64,000 bases of DNA from Bifidobacterium phasiani (GCF_019331775.1 NZ_JAHBBD010000002.1:1-64000), one strand, 5' to 3'; shown: positions 48,713 through 58,120, numbered from the stretch's first letter. Program-made: numbers and translations. The notes: generated by a model not told the origin, from the sequence alone.

Positions 48713-49456
48713 TCAGGGCGGACGGATCGTCGGAGCGTCGGCCAGCAGCGCGCGCATCCACCACAGTCCAGCGACGTAGCACACCGCACCGCATGCCAGA
48801 CACAGCCGTCCGGCGTCGGAGCCCAGCAGGAACGCCACCGGCGAGGCGCCAAGCAGCTCTCCGAGCAGCACGGTCGCCCCGGGCAGCGCCGACAGCAGCC
48901 GGACCGTCGCCTCCGGCATGGCGAACGCGTTGCGCCGCAGATCGTCGAGCATCCGCATGCGCCGGTAGTCCTCCATCACCACATCCAGGCACCGCGCCGC
49001 CCCGCATCCCAACGACGCGTTGAGCAGGTACACGGCATGGACGGAACCGACCACGCAGGCGGCCTGGCGCCGGGTCTCCCCGACCGTGCGCGATGCCTCC
49101 AGCAGGCGGAGCAGCCGCGCCTGCGTCAGCCGGGGCGTGGCGAACCCGACGGCATCCTGCCGGGCGAACGCCTCCGTCATCGTGCCGCCGGCCCGCAGCC
49201 CCGCACGTGCGGCGGCCAGCACGGCGGCGATGCCGACCGGACCGGGGACGTCGGTTTTGCGGACGCCCGCCATGCAGGCACCCGCGCCGTGGGCATCCCG
49301 CACATCGGCGGCCGGGCCACCCATGGCACGGCCGCGCGGCCGGTCGCATAGCCGCCCACGCACGGCGGGGTGCCGCGGCCGGCACAGCACCGCCGCCGTC
49401 GCCAGCAACGCCGCGACGAACGCGCATACCTGCGCCGGAGCGAGCGCGGCGATCAC
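48713..49456 (-). CDS. TadB-like pilus assembly membrane protein
   Basis: The 247-residue protein has an N-terminal hydrophobic helix (VCAFVAALLATAAVLC), a cytoplasmic part with RAGLRAGGTMTEAFARQD typical of type II secretion F domains, and two hydrophobic segments near the C-terminus. The start is GTG at 49456, overlapping the TadA stop codon as GTGA. It is somewhat shorter than the usual TadB. It should pair with TadC to form the membrane platform powered by TadA. Confidence 0.78.
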   Translation of the reverse strand: MIAALAPAQVCAFVAALLATAAVLCRPRHPAVRGRLCDRPRGRAMGGPAADVRDAHGAGACMAGVRKTDVPGPVGIAAVLAAARAGLRAGGTMTEAFARQDAVGFATPRLTQARLLRLLEASRTVGETRRQAACVVGSVHAVYLLNASLGCGAARCLDVVMEDYRRMRMLDDLRRNAFAMPEATVRLLSALPGATVLLGELLGASPVAFLLGSDAGRLCLACGAVCYVAGLWWMRALLADAPTIRPP

Positions 49457-50475
49457 CCTGCACCGTCCAGCCACCGGGCGCGGAACGGGCCCCACGACTC
49501 CCCCGCGGCCGCATGGCCCGCGCCGTCCCACGTCAGAACCGGCACCCCGACCAGCCGGCCGTCCCGGACGGCCAGACGGCCAAGCTGGGCGATATGGCGC
49601 CGCCCCTCACGGCGCTGCAAATGCACGATCACATCGAACGCGCCCTCCGCCAGCAACGCCGTGGCGTCGGGGGCCATGCCGGCGAGCAGCCCCAGCGACA
49701 GCAGCCGCGCCGGCACCCGGGCCACCCCGTCGGCGTGCAGGGTCAGCATGCCGCCGCGATGCCCCGAATTGAACGCCCTCAGCACATCGGCCACCTCCTC
49801 GCCCCGGCATTCACCGAGGACCACGCGGTCGGGGCGCATGCGCAGCGTGGCCTTGACCAGCTCCGGCAGCCCCACCGCGCCGACGCCCTCCACATTCGCC
49901 TCGCGCGACACCAGCGAGACGTGGTTGCCGCGTCCCAGACCGCCCAGCTCCCGCACCTCCTCCACGGTGACGATGCGTTCGCAGACGGCGCATTCGGCCA
50001 GCAACGCCTTGAGCAGCGTGGTCTTGCCGGCCCCGGTGCCGCCAGTGATCAGCATCGTCGCCCGATGCGCGACCAGCCGACGCAGCAGCGGCAGCCATGC
50101 GGCGGGCATCATCCCGCGGACGGCGAGCGCCTCCAGCGACGGGGTGCCGCAGTTCGGGAACCGGATCGAGATCGCGGCCCCGTATGGCACCAACGGCGCG
50201 ATGACCGCGTGCACGCGGACGCCGCCGACCGTGGAGGCGTCCGCGATCGGGCACGCGTCGTCGAGACGACGGCCCATCTGCGCGCACAGCTGGACGGCGA
50301 AGTCACGCACCGCGGACGGCGAACGGAACCGTACCAGCGGATGGTATTCGCTCATGCCGCCGCCGCGGTCGACCCATACGCGGCCCTCGCAGGTCACGGC
50401 CACGTCCGTGACGGTCGGGTCGCGGCCCAGCTCCTCCAGCGGGCCAAGCAGCACCGGCGGTTCAGTCGCGTCCAT
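49453..50475 (-). CDS. TadA/CpaF-type pilus assembly ATPase
   Basis: The 340-residue cytoplasmic ATPase drives pilus assembly. Walker A GGTGAGKTT is at 145-153, an Asp-box-like RIVTVEEVRELGG at about 167, the His-box region and the Walker B-like RPDRVVLGECRGEE at 214-227. HADGVARVPARLLSLGLLAG is typical of the C-terminal part. It is shorter than CpaF of Gram-negatives but matches the actinobacterial form. ATG at 50475 lies 14 bases inside the end of the tadZ gene, so the two are coupled. Confidence 0.9.
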   Translation of the reverse strand: MDATEPPVLLGPLEELGRDPTVTDVAVTCEGRVWVDRGGGMSEYHPLVRFRSPSAVRDFAVQLCAQMGRRLDDACPIADASTVGGVRVHAVIAPLVPYGAAISIRFPNCGTPSLEALAVRGMMPAAWLPLLRRLVAHRATMLITGGTGAGKTTLLKALLAECAVCERIVTVEEVRELGGLGRGNHVSLVSREANVEGVGAVGLPELVKATLRMRPDRVVLGECRGEEVADVLRAFNSGHRGGMLTLHADGVARVPARLLSLGLLAGMAPDATALLAEGAFDVIVHLQRREGRRHIAQLGRLAVRDGRLVGVPVLTWDGAGHAAAGESWGPFRARWLDGAG

Positions 50476-51403
50476 GACCGAGGCCTTCCGCCCCGTCCTC
50501 GAGGCCCGGGCCCCGCGACGAGGCACCCAGCCGATCGCAGATGCTGGCGACGGTCTCGCGGTTCCGACGGGATGAGGGCCGCACGCCCAGCCCATTGAGC
50601 ACATCGTCCTGCAGCCGCCGGTCCTCCTCGAACACGAACGCGATCGGCACGCCCAGATAGTCCTCGGCCTCCGCCGTCTCCACGGCGTTCCGACGGTGCG
50701 AGCCGCCCCTCGGGGCGACGCCGACCAGCAGGGGCGAGGCGTGGTCCCGCCGCGCCAGCCACGCCTTCGCGCGCGCCAAGCCGAGCACGGACAGTTCGAG
50801 CACCACCAGCAGCGCGCCGGCCTCCAGGTCCGGGATCCGTGCGATGGCCTCGCCGCGGCCGGCGTCGACGACGACCGCCTGGTTCACGTCGCACAGCGCG
50901 CGCACCGCGGCCTGGGCCTGCCACCAGTCCGGCGCCTGGCCGTCCCAGGCGTCGAAGGCCAGCACCCGGACCTCGCCGCACCGGGGCAGCTCATGGTTCA
51001 GCGCCGCGCCGTCGATGCGGCCCAGCGGGGCCTCGATGGTGTCGAACCGCAGCCCCGGTTCGCATTCGATGCCGAGCAGCACGTCGAGGCCGCCGGCCTC
51101 GAAATCGGCGTCGACCAACGCGCATGCGTACGCGCGGCGGCCGAGCTCCTCCGCCAGCAATGCGGCGATCACGCTGGCGCCGATGCCGCCGCTCACCGAG
51201 GTGACCACGACCAGGTTGGCCGTGACCGGCGGAGCCGACGTGCCGACGCCACGGGGAAGCCCCGGCGGTCCGCCGTCGCGCATGCCCATGACGCGCGCGT
51301 GCGGCGGCGGGGGCAGCGCGGCCCGCTCGGCCGGGGCGTCGCCGGGCGGATCGCCCGGAGTATGGACGGGTGGTGCGTAAGTGGTCTGCCGTTGCATCGT
51401 CAT
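50462..51403 (-). CDS. CpaE/TadZ-like ATPase of the pilus locus
   Basis: The 313-residue protein resembles ParA/MinD-type ATPases that place the Tad machinery. VVVTSVSGGIGASVIAALLAEELG is a deviant Walker A region in which the usual lysine pair is missing, followed by ALVDADFEAGGLDVLLGIE and VVDAGRGEA. The first 55 residues are Pro/Ala-rich. Two ATGs (51403, 51397) are possible; no good ribosome site is near. It is the first gene of the tadZ-A-B unit, with the 49-bp element 50 bases upstream. Absence of the signature lysine suggests altered or lost ATP hydrolysis, as in several TadZ proteins. Confidence 0.8.
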   Translation of the reverse strand: MTMQRQTTYAPPVHTPGDPPGDAPAERAALPPPPHARVMGMRDGGPPGLPRGVGTSAPPVTANLVVVTSVSGGIGASVIAALLAEELGRRAYACALVDADFEAGGLDVLLGIECEPGLRFDTIEAPLGRIDGAALNHELPRCGEVRVLAFDAWDGQAPDWWQAQAAVRALCDVNQAVVVDAGRGEAIARIPDLEAGALLVVLELSVLGLARAKAWLARRDHASPLLVGVAPRGGSHRRNAVETAEAEDYLGVPIAFVFEEDRRLQDDVLNGLGVRPSSRRNRETVASICDRLGASSRGPGLEDGAEGLGHGRD

Positions 51404-51452
51404 GCGGCGATTGAACCTCGATTGGGACCGGGGCCACAACGGGCGGAGGCCA

Positions 51453-51501
51453 TTGTGGTCGAAGGGTTGGCGGTTATCCACAACCCGGGCGTGTCGTCCA
51501 C
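51453..51501 (-). promoter_or_regulatory. Shared 49-bp element upstream of tadZ, copy 2
   Basis: It matches 47518-47566 at 48 of 49 positions, in the same orientation relative to the downstream gene. It carries TTATCCACA (51474-51482), TTGTGG ... CCACAA inverted arms, and a further CCACAAC just after its end. Conservation upstream of both Tad units points to common control. Confidence 0.75.
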
Positions 51502-51558
51502 AACGCGCCGGGACGCGCCTGCGGACCGACACGGACGATGCGCCCCATCCGGCCGCAT

Positions 51559-51715
51559 GCACATTGTGCCTTTGCACGCGCAACGCGCACATTGTGCATC
51601 CACGAACACCATGTGCCCCGCAGGCCAAGCGGCACAACGCCTCACGGCGCATGCCGCATGCGCGTTACACATTGTGCGCGCTGCGATTCGGGCATGTTCC
51701 ACACGCACATTGTGC
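51559..51715. promoter_or_regulatory. Cluster of GCACATTGTGC palindromes
   Basis: Exact copies are at 51559-51569, 51587-51597 and 51705-51715, one copy with one changed base at 51667-51677, and a weaker CACCATGTGC near 51607. They lie 60-260 bases upstream of the tadZ element. The same palindrome occurs twice at 18022-18086. They look like an operator array. Confidence 0.6.
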
Positions 51716-51794
51716 GCGGGGTGGCATCGCCCCGGCGGATGAGCCGGATTGGCCGGAGCGATTGGATCCATCGGATCAGGCGGATGACCGGACA

Positions 51795-51906
51795 GACCAG
51801 GCCAGACGAACCAGACAGGCCAGGCCAGACGAACCAGACAGGCCAGGCCAGACGAACCAGACAGGCCAGGCCAGACGAACCAGACAGGCCAGGCCAGACG
51901 AACCGG
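51795..51906. repeat. 23-bp minisatellite, five copies
   Basis: The word GCCAGACGAACC recurs at 51801, 51824, 51847, 51870 and 51893, an exact 23-base period. The three inner units are identical and the ends are slightly diverged. It lies in a gene-free region. Confidence 0.95.
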
Positions 51907-52052
51907 ACAGACCAGACAGACAGATGGCTTGTAGGTCCTGAATCGTCCAAGCGGCCAAGCCGGCCGGGACGCCGAGCCACTGAAACATCAGGTCATCGGC
52001 ACACTGGCCCGCCCTGGAGTCAAGTCGCCGGAGCATCGGCACGCCGGCGTGG

Positions 52053-52222
52053 CAAAAAAGAAGACCCGCCGTGGGGCGGGTCTTCTTGCAAGTCCAACAT
52101 GAGCGGAATCTCTACACAACATCATCGTTGTAACGGTAAGTCTTTCCAATGCCCGTTCAACGTAACAGTCCTCGTGACCATACACCACTTGTGGGCTTCC
52201 GCTCTGTTCAGTTGTCCTTGTA
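52053..52222 (-). ncRNA. Candidate structured small RNA of about 170 bases
   Basis: No gene explains the minus-strand terminator at 52054-52087, yet three helices can be drawn. P1 pairs AACAGAGCGGAA (5' side, 52208-52197) with UUCCGCUCAUGUU (52108-52096; one bulge). Inside it, CGUUGAACGG (52162-52153) pairs with CCGUUACAACG (52136-52126; one bulge) around a 16-base loop. A 13-bp GC-rich hairpin and six Us end it. A promoter TTGCGG (52251-52256), 16 bases, CATAAT (52229-52234) would start it near 52222. GC is lower than around it. A long closing stem, large central bubble and apical hairpin recall 6S-like RNAs, but this is only a suggestion. Confidence 0.55.
52054..52087 (-). terminator. Strong intrinsic terminator (minus strand)
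   Basis: Arms AAGAAGACCCGCC (52058-52070) and its exact complement (52075-52087) enclose GTGG; on the minus strand the stem is followed by a run of Ts. It has no known gene upstream. Confidence 0.85.
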
Positions 52223-52500
52223 CTTGCCATTATGCTCGGGGTTCGCCGGGCCGCAAGCCGCGGACGGCATTTGTTCGCAAATTTGCACAAGTGTTCTCAT
52301 CTGGCCGCTCGACCGACAGCCGTGGCTCAAGATGTGCGAATCGAACGGGTTTACGTGTTCGATTGCGTGCCGTTCCGCGCCCGGTTGGCGTGTCGTCATC
52401 GGCCCCGCGCATCACCCGCCGACCGCCCCGCGCATCACCCGCCGGCCGCCCCGCCGACAGTCCGCCGCGCCGCCGCCCCACGCCGGCGCGACAGAAAATG

Positions 52501-52560
52501 TTAACAGCCGTTAAATTCTTGCATGTCCCGTTGTGACACGGCCGTTCCAGCGCCTAAAGT
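52501..52560 (+). promoter_or_regulatory. ppk promoter and PHO-box-like repeat
   Basis: TTGTGA (52531-52536) and TAAAGT (52555-52560) have an 18-base spacer, and the ATG follows eight bases after the -10 box. TTAACA (52501-52506) and TTAAAT (52511-52516) form a direct repeat with a 10-base period upstream, similar to PhoP-type sites. Confidence 0.5.
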
Positions 52561-52568
52561 AGAGGACT

Positions 52569-54806
52569 ATGGCACAGATATTCGACGCATCTTCAAAGGC
52601 GATCCTGCGCAGCCAGATAGCTGAGCACATCGCCGAAACCGACAAGAACGACAAGCGCGAGACGATGGACGGCGAGGAGCCGCTCCCCACCGACCGCTTC
52701 TTCGACCGCGAGCTGAGCTGGCTCTCCTTCAACTGGCGTGTGATGGAGCTCGCCCAGGACGACAGCCTGCCGCTCATCGAACGCGCCAGCTTCGCCGGCA
52801 TCTTCGCCTCCAACCTCGACGAGTTCTTCATGGTCCGCGTGGCCGGCCTGAAGCGCCGCATCGACACCGGCATCGCCGTGACCTCGCCCAGCGGCCTGAG
52901 CCCGCGCCAGGAGCTGCGCTCGATCACCGAGCAGGCCCATCGCATGCAGGACGAGCACGCCCACTACGTGGTCGACAAGATCCTGCCCGCCCTGGCCGAC
53001 GAGCACATCGTGCTGCTCAACTGGGACCAGCTGACCACCGCCGAGCAGGAGCGCCTGTCGCGCTACTACCGCCAGCAGGTCTTCCCGGTCCTCACCCCGC
53101 TCGGCGTGGACCCGGCCCACCCCTTCCCCTACATCTCCGGCAAGTCGCTCAACCTCGCCGTGATCGTGGAGAACCCGACCTCCGGCAAGTCGCACTTCGC
53201 CCGGGTCAAGGTCCCGGACAACCTCAACCGCCTGGTGCCGGTCGACGACCGCACCGACGAGGAGAGCAGCGACGAGCGCTACGGCTTCATCACGATGGAG
53301 AACCTGATCATCGCGCACCTCGAGTCGCTGTTCCCGGGCATGATCATCAAGGAGGCCCGCTCGTTCCGCGTCACCCGCAACGAGGACATCGACGTGGAGG
53401 AGGACGACGCCGAGAACCTGCTCAACGCGATGGAGAAGGAGCTGCTGCACCGCCGCTTCGGCCCGCCGATCCGCCTGGAGATCTCCGACGCGACCAGCCC
53501 GTTCCTCTCGCAGCTGCTCGCCGACCAGCTCGGCGTGACCAGCGACGAGGTGTACCGCCTGCCCGCGCCGCTGGACATGACCGTGCTCTTCGAGCTCGGC
53601 GGCATCGACCGCCCGGACCTGAAGTACCGCTCCTTCGTGCCGACGACCAACCGCCAGATCGCCGAGGTCGAATCCAGCCGCGCCCAGGACATCTTCGCCG
53701 CGATCCGCCAGCACGACATCCTGCTGCACCACCCGTACGACTCCTTCTCGACCTCGGTCCAGGCCTTCCTCGCGCAGGCCGCCGCCGATCCGAAGGTGCT
53801 CGCCATCAAGCAGACGCTGTACCGCACCTCCAGCAAGTCCCCGATCATCGACGCCCTGATCGACGCCGCGCACGCCGGCAAGCAGGTGCTCGCGCTGGTC
53901 GAGATCAAGGCCCGCTTCGACGAGGACGCGAACATCGCCTGGGCCCGCAAGCTGGAACGCGCCGGCGTGCACGTGGTCTACGGCATCGTCGGGCTCAAGA
54001 CCCACTGCAAGATCTCGCTGGTGGTCCGCCAGGAGGCCGACGGCCTGCGCCGCTACTGCCACGTGGGCACCGGCAACTACAACCCGAAGACCGCGCGCCA
54101 GTACACCGACCTGGGCCTGCTGACCTGCGACCCGGTGGTCGGCCAGGACCTGACCCGCCTGTTCAACCAGCTGTCGGGCTACGCGCCGAAGTCGAGCTTC
54201 CACCGCCTGCTCGTCGCGCCGCGCACCATCCGCACCGGCCTGATCCAGCGCATCCGCCGCGAGGAGGACGCCGCGCGCGCCGGCAAGGAGGCCTGGATCA
54301 AGATCAAGGTCAACTCGATCGTCGACGAGAAGACCATCGACGCGCTGTACCGCGCCAGCCAGGCCGGCGTCAGGATCGACATCGTCGAACGCGGCATCTG
54401 CACGCTCAAGCCGGGCGTCCCGGGCCTGAGCGAGAACATCCGCGTGCGCTCGATCCTCGGCCGCTTCCTGGAGCACAGCCGCATCTACGCGTTCTGCAAC
54501 TCCGACGGCCCGCAGATCGGCGAGGGCCCGGTCTCCGGCCCCGAGGTCTGGATCGGCTCGGCCGACCTGATGCACCGCAACCTCGACCGCCGCGTCGAGG
54601 CGCTGGTGCGCATCACCGACCCCGACCAGATCGAGGAGCTGATCCGCTACGTCGACCTGCAGATGGCCGACACGACCTCGTCGTGGCACATGCAGCCGGA
54701 CGGCACCTACGTGCGCCACTCGCGCGACGAGGAGGGCCGCCCGCTGGTCGACAGCCAGGACTACCTGATCAAGAAGCATCAGCGCCGTCCGCGGTCCAGC
54801 AACTAG
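52569..54806 (+). CDS. ppk: Polyphosphate kinase 1
   Basis: The 745-residue enzyme makes polyphosphate from ATP, reversibly. The domain order is normal: N-terminal [19 protein letters not shown], head domain, then two phospholipase-D-like catalytic domains. H479 in [14 protein letters not shown] is the expected phospho-histidine, and [20 protein letters not shown] and [17 protein letters not shown] are conserved. Length fits (about 700-750). ATG at 52569 follows AGAGG by four bases and a -10 box by eight. The next gene is a MutT1-like Nudix/phosphatase, an order also known from mycobacteria. Confidence 0.97.
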   Translation: MAQIFDASSKAILRSQIAEHIAETDKNDKRETMDGEEPLPTDRFFDRELSWLSFNWRVMELAQDDSLPLIERASFAGIFASNLDEFFMVRVAGLKRRIDTGIAVTSPSGLSPRQELRSITEQAHRMQDEHAHYVVDKILPALADEHIVLLNWDQLTTAEQERLSRYYRQQVFPVLTPLGVDPAHPFPYISGKSLNLAVIVENPTSGKSHFARVKVPDNLNRLVPVDDRTDEESSDERYGFITMENLIIAHLESLFPGMIIKEARSFRVTRNEDIDVEEDDAENLLNAMEKELLHRRFGPPIRLEISDATSPFLSQLLADQLGVTSDEVYRLPAPLDMTVLFELGGIDRPDLKYRSFVPTTNRQIAEVESSRAQDIFAAIRQHDILLHHPYDSFSTSVQAFLAQAAADPKVLAIKQTLYRTSSKSPIIDALIDAAHAGKQVLALVEIKARFDEDANIAWARKLERAGVHVVYGIVGLKTHCKISLVVRQEADGLRRYCHVGTGNYNPKTARQYTDLGLLTCDPVVGQDLTRLFNQLSGYAPKSSFHRLLVAPRTIRTGLIQRIRREEDAARAGKEAWIKIKVNSIVDEKTIDALYRASQAGVRIDIVERGICTLKPGVPGLSENIRVRSILGRFLEHSRIYAFCNSDGPQIGEGPVSGPEVWIGSADLMHRNLDRRVEALVRITDPDQIEELIRYVDLQMADTTSSWHMQPDGTYVRHSRDEEGRPLVDSQDYLIKKHQRRPRSSN

Positions 54807-54825
54807 GCCGCAACGCAGGCATCGC

Positions 54826-54858
54826 ACGATGGCCGGCCCGCTTCGGGCCGGCCATCGT
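54826..54858 (+). terminator. ppk terminator hairpin
   Basis: Perfect 15-bp arms (54826-54840 and 54844-54858) with a 3-base loop lie about 20 bases after the stop codon. There is only a weak T-run. Confidence 0.75.
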
Positions 54859-54913
54859 CGTTCCATGGAAAAACTACGTAGCGGAGCCCTGACGGGGGGA
54901 TACAATGAGTGGA

Positions 54914-56044
54914 ATGGGCAGCAAAGTCAGACGTGTAGTGGAGGCGGCCGGCGGCATCCTGTACCGGTTCAGGCCGGACCGCCACGCGGACGCCGCGCTC
55001 GCCGAGGAGGACGGCGGTTCCGCCAAGCACCGGAAACGGCACGGCCGCGGCAAGGAGTCCGGGGGCGACGACGCCCTGCTGAACGCGATCGAGGTGTGCA
55101 TCGTCCATCGGCCGAAATACGACGACTGGAGCTGGCCGAAGGGCAAGCTCGACGCCAACGAGTCCCACCGGCACGCGGCGGTGCGCGAGATCAGCGAGGA
55201 GACCGGCATCTCCGTGGCGCTCGGCCCGTACCTGGGCGAGGTCGAGTACCCGCTCGCCGAGGAGGGCAAGCGGCGTCGTTCCAAGGACCGGACCGTGGAT
55301 TCCAAGCATGTGATGTTCTGGATGGCCACGGCGGTCTCCCCCACCGACGCCGAGCACCTGATCGACGCGTTCGGCCCGGTGCACCGCGCCGACATCGGCG
55401 AGATCGACGGCATCGTCTGGGTGTCGCTGCGCAAGGCGCGCTCCATGCTCACCCACTCCACCGACAAGGACATGCTCGCCGCGTTCGTCGGGCTCGTGCG
55501 CGAGGGCGCGGCCGAAAGCCGGGCCGTCATCATCGTGCGGCACGGCAAGGCCGAGTCCCGAAAGAGCTGGAAGGGCACCGACGCCAACCGCCCGATCACC
55601 CCGCGCGGCGCCGCGGCGGCGTTCGCGCTGAACCGCGAGCTGGCGTGCTACAACCCCACGCGGCTGGCCACCTCGCCCTGGATGCGCTGCCAGGAGACGC
55701 TGCAGGTGCTGTCGTGGCAGACCGACCGCCCGATGGTGCACATCGACGAGCTCACCGAGGACGCGTTCGCCAAGGACCCGGAAGCCTCGTGGCGGCGCTT
55801 CGAGCAGGAGATCCACCAGTCGCTGATCGAGCGCACGGCGACGGCCGTGTGCATGCACCGCCCGGTGATCGGCGGCATGTTCGAGCATCTGCGTAAGATG
55901 TGTTCGACCAAGACGCTGGCCAGGCGACTCATCGCCAAATCGCCGTACATGCCGACGGGCAACGCAGTCGTGCTGTTCGTCACCGGCACCCCGGCGGGGC
56001 CGCGCATCATCGACATCCAGAAGGTAGCCCCCATTGTCTACTAG
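54914..56044 (+). CDS. MutT1-like Nudix hydrolase fused to histidine phosphatase
   Basis: The protein (376 residues from 54914) joins an N-terminal Nudix domain to a C-terminal phosphoglycerate-mutase-like domain. The Nudix box runs from G77 to I99 and keeps REISEETG. The second domain has the catalytic VRHGKAESR (H210) and a later CMHRPV. MutT1 of mycobacteria has the same architecture and degrades 8-oxo-dGTP and diadenosine or inositol pyrophosphates; a similar role is inferred. A TACAAT box at 54901-54906 ends seven bases before the ATG at 54914, so a leaderless start there is more likely than the ATG at 54905 inside the box. Confidence 0.88.
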   Translation: MGSKVRRVVEAAGGILYRFRPDRHADAALAEEDGGSAKHRKRHGRGKESGGDDALLNAIEVCIVHRPKYDDWSWPKGKLDANESHRHAAVREISEETGISVALGPYLGEVEYPLAEEGKRRRSKDRTVDSKHVMFWMATAVSPTDAEHLIDAFGPVHRADIGEIDGIVWVSLRKARSMLTHSTDKDMLAAFVGLVREGAAESRAVIIVRHGKAESRKSWKGTDANRPITPRGAAAAFALNRELACYNPTRLATSPWMRCQETLQVLSWQTDRPMVHIDELTEDAFAKDPEASWRRFEQEIHQSLIERTATAVCMHRPVIGGMFEHLRKMCSTKTLARRLIAKSPYMPTGNAVVLFVTGTPAGPRIIDIQKVAPIVY

Positions 56045-56942
56045 CGCCATGCATTACGGTTCCGGTTCGATCCTGTCGAGCCGGACAGGTTTCGTCTCGT
56101 CCGCCGGCGGGTCGGCCCGACCGTCCCGGCCGGGGCAGCTCAGCGGAGCCATCCTCGACGGGCTGGCCGGCGGGGCCGACCCCGAGGTCATCCGGGAGCT
56201 GAGCCACACGTCGGCCGCGGCGCTGCTCGACCGCGTCCACCACACCGAGGATCCGTCCGTGGTCGAGCGCGTCCTGACGCTGGTGGACCGCGAGGGCGTG
56301 GACGTGATCGCCGAGCTGTGGAGCCACTGCGAGGCCGACTCCCTGCCCGGCGTGCTGTGGCGGCTGTATCTGCTGCGCACCTGGATGCGGCGGCACCGCG
56401 AGGCCATCGCCCGGCTGTGGCGCATCGGCGAGCCGGTGGCCACGACCGCCTCGGCCATCGCCGGCGTCGACCAGGCGCCGACCGAGGAGGACATCGCGCG
56501 CACCGCGGACTCCATTCTCGCCGGCGCGTTCACCGGCGACTTCGCGGTGGCGCTGGAGCGCGCCGCGGCGTTCGTCGACGTCGTGGCCAACGGGCTGCGC
56601 GTCGAGGCGCGGCATATGACGCGCGGCTACCGGCGTGACGCCGTCGCCGACGGCGTGGGCGGCGCGGCGGACGACACGGCCGCGGCCGGTTCCGTGGCAG
56701 GCGGCGCTCCCGGCGATGCGGCCGACGCCTTGGCCGACGCCACCGGGCATGCGTCGGATGGCCCGTTCGACGGCGGGCCCCCCGAGCCGCGCACGGAGAA
56801 CGGCGCGGGGCCGGTGGACGCCGACGAGCGGGCGCGCCGCACCAAGGCCGCGCGGCTGATGCACACGGCGGGCAACCTGCTGGCCACGGCCAGGGACTTC
56901 CGGCACGGCGCGGCGCTGTGGCGGCACGACAGACTCGAGTAG
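56034..56942 (+). CDS. Conserved-looking protein of unknown function
   Basis: The predicted 302-residue protein is soluble and mostly helical, with Ala-rich segments and a low-complexity stretch at about 205-265. The helical core around [20 protein letters not shown] and [20 protein letters not shown] is protein-like, and GC at third positions fits the neighbours. I do not recognise a family. The start is unclear: TTG at 56034 has AAGG nine bases upstream and overlaps the previous gene by 11 bases; ATG at 56049 would drop five residues. Overlap with the Nudix gene suggests one operon. Confidence 0.65.
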   Translation: MSTSAMHYGSGSILSSRTGFVSSAGGSARPSRPGQLSGAILDGLAGGADPEVIRELSHTSAAALLDRVHHTEDPSVVERVLTLVDREGVDVIAELWSHCEADSLPGVLWRLYLLRTWMRRHREAIARLWRIGEPVATTASAIAGVDQAPTEEDIARTADSILAGAFTGDFAVALERAAAFVDVVANGLRVEARHMTRGYRRDAVADGVGGAADDTAAAGSVAGGAPGDAADALADATGHASDGPFDGGPPEPRTENGAGPVDADERARRTKAARLMHTAGNLLATARDFRHGAALWRHDRLE

Positions 56943-56952
56943 CCACCGATCC

Positions 56953-57119
56953 GCCGGTTCACGGGATTCACGGCACGAATCCCGTGAACCGGCAACGCAC
57001 GGACGCAGACGGCGACGCCTGGCGCATAACCGCGGAATACCGCCGGTTGCGATTGCGGCGCCATGACCGGAGAATCGCGATTCCGGTTCACGGGATGCCG
57101 ATGGCCGAAAGTGTGAACC
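56953..57119. repeat. Paired hairpin repeat, copy B
   Basis: A perfect 17-bp hairpin (56953-56969 with 56977-56993, 7-base loop; core GGTTCACGGGATTC) is followed 129 bases later by a 35-base element at 57085-57119 starting GGTTCACGGGATGCC and ending TGTGAACC. The layout copies 17800-17950. The first hairpin may also end transcription of the preceding gene. Confidence 0.7.
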
Positions 57120-57475
57120 GGCCCCTCGTCCAGACTCCCCCATCCGCGGCAGAAACCCCTCGTCCGGCGGGCCGCGCGGGGCATAATCGCCGGACTCCCC
57201 GATCCACGGCAGACACGGCGTGGCTCGCGCGCATACCCGTTACAATGGGGTTCGCGCCGGGCCATGCTTAAGCCCCGGGCTCCATTTGTTGCCGCTGCGA
57301 GCGGCGTTTGCGCCGACAGGCGCTTTCATGGTTCGGCGCTTCACCCACTTCGCCGATCCCGCCGCCAATCCCCGCCGCGGGTCCGCCCCATCGCCCGCCC
57401 GCAAGGCCCGGCGGCCCGAGTCCGCGCCGACGCGGCGGTTGGCTCCCCTCGCCCCCAGGGCTTACCCTAGTAGGT
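57120..57475. other. Gene-free region upstream of upp
   Basis: TACAAT at 57241-57246 could be a -10 box for a transcript with a long leader. Small GC-rich hairpins (GCCGCTGCGAGCGGC near 57290) follow. No coding region or known riboswitch was recognised. Confidence 0.35.
57463..57468 (+). promoter_or_regulatory. Candidate -10 box (TACCCT) for leaderless upp mRNA
   Basis: TACCCT ends seven bases before the ATG at 57476. The intervening AGTAGGT is too close to the ATG to be a good ribosome site. Confidence 0.4.
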
Positions 57476-58120
57476 ATGGAACTTCATGTTTTAGACCACC
57501 CGCTGGTGGACCACAAGCTCACCGTCCTGCGTGACAAGAACACCCCATCCGCCACCTTCCGCGAACTCGTGTCCGAGCTGGTCATGCTCGAGACCTACGA
57601 GGCGACCCGCGACATCGACGTCGAGGACTGCCCGATCGAGACGCCGATCTGCCCGATGGTCGGCAAGAAGCTCGTCAAGCACCCGCGCCCGATCATCGTG
57701 CCGGTGCTGCGCGCGGGCCTGGGCATGCTCGACGGCATGACCCGCATGCTGCCGACCGCCGAGGTCGGCTTCCTCGGCATGAAGCGCGACGAGGAGCACC
57801 CGACCCAGCAGATCACCTACGCGAACCGCCTGCCCGACGACCTGACCGGCCGCCAGTGCTTCCTGATCGACCCGATGCTCGCGACCGGCGGCACGCTCGT
57901 CGCCGCGACGCACTATCTGGCCGAGCGCGGCGCCAAGGACGTCACGGCGCTGTGCATCATCGCCGCGCCCGAGGGCATCAAGTTCGTCGAGGAGAACATC
58001 GACCCGTCCATCGACTTCAAGGTCGTGGTCTGCGCCGTCGACGAGAAGCTCAACGACAAGGCGTACATCGTCCCCGGCCTCGGCGACGCCGGCGACCGCC
58101 TGTACGGCGTCATCGACTGA
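57476..58120 (+). CDS. upp: Uracil phosphoribosyltransferase
   Basis: The 214-residue enzyme makes UMP from uracil and PRPP in pyrimidine salvage. The start [34 protein letters not shown], and the PRPP-binding loop [15 protein letters not shown] are all characteristic, as is the C-terminal [12 protein letters not shown] that contacts uracil. Length is standard. ATG at 57476 matches the family N-terminus exactly. It stands alone, with a strong hairpin after it. Confidence 0.98.
   Translation: MELHVLDHPLVDHKLTVLRDKNTPSATFRELVSELVMLETYEATRDIDVEDCPIETPICPMVGKKLVKHPRPIIVPVLRAGLGMLDGMTRMLPTAEVGFLGMKRDEEHPTQQITYANRLPDDLTGRQCFLIDPMLATGGTLVAATHYLAERGAKDVTALCIIAAPEGIKFVEENIDPSIDFKVVVCAVDEKLNDKAYIVPGLGDAGDRLYGVID

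Noticed and set aside
50462..51403. A chromosome-partition ParA gene
   Set aside because: It has no ParB neighbour, has a deviant Walker A and overlaps a Tad ATPase gene, so a CpaE/TadZ role fits better.
47518..51501. The two 49-bp copies as attachment-site repeats bounding a mobile island
   Set aside because: One copy lies inside the Tad cluster, both precede operons in the same orientation, and no integrase or transposase is present.
52118..52136. A LacI-operator-like ATCGTTGTAA word upstream of ppk
   Set aside because: It is better explained as one arm of the helix in the candidate RNA, and no sugar gene or second operator is near.
52208..52399. A 63-residue minus-strand frame ending NPEHNGKYKDN
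   Set aside because: It has no ribosome-binding site, overlaps the promoter of the RNA candidate and shows no family resemblance.
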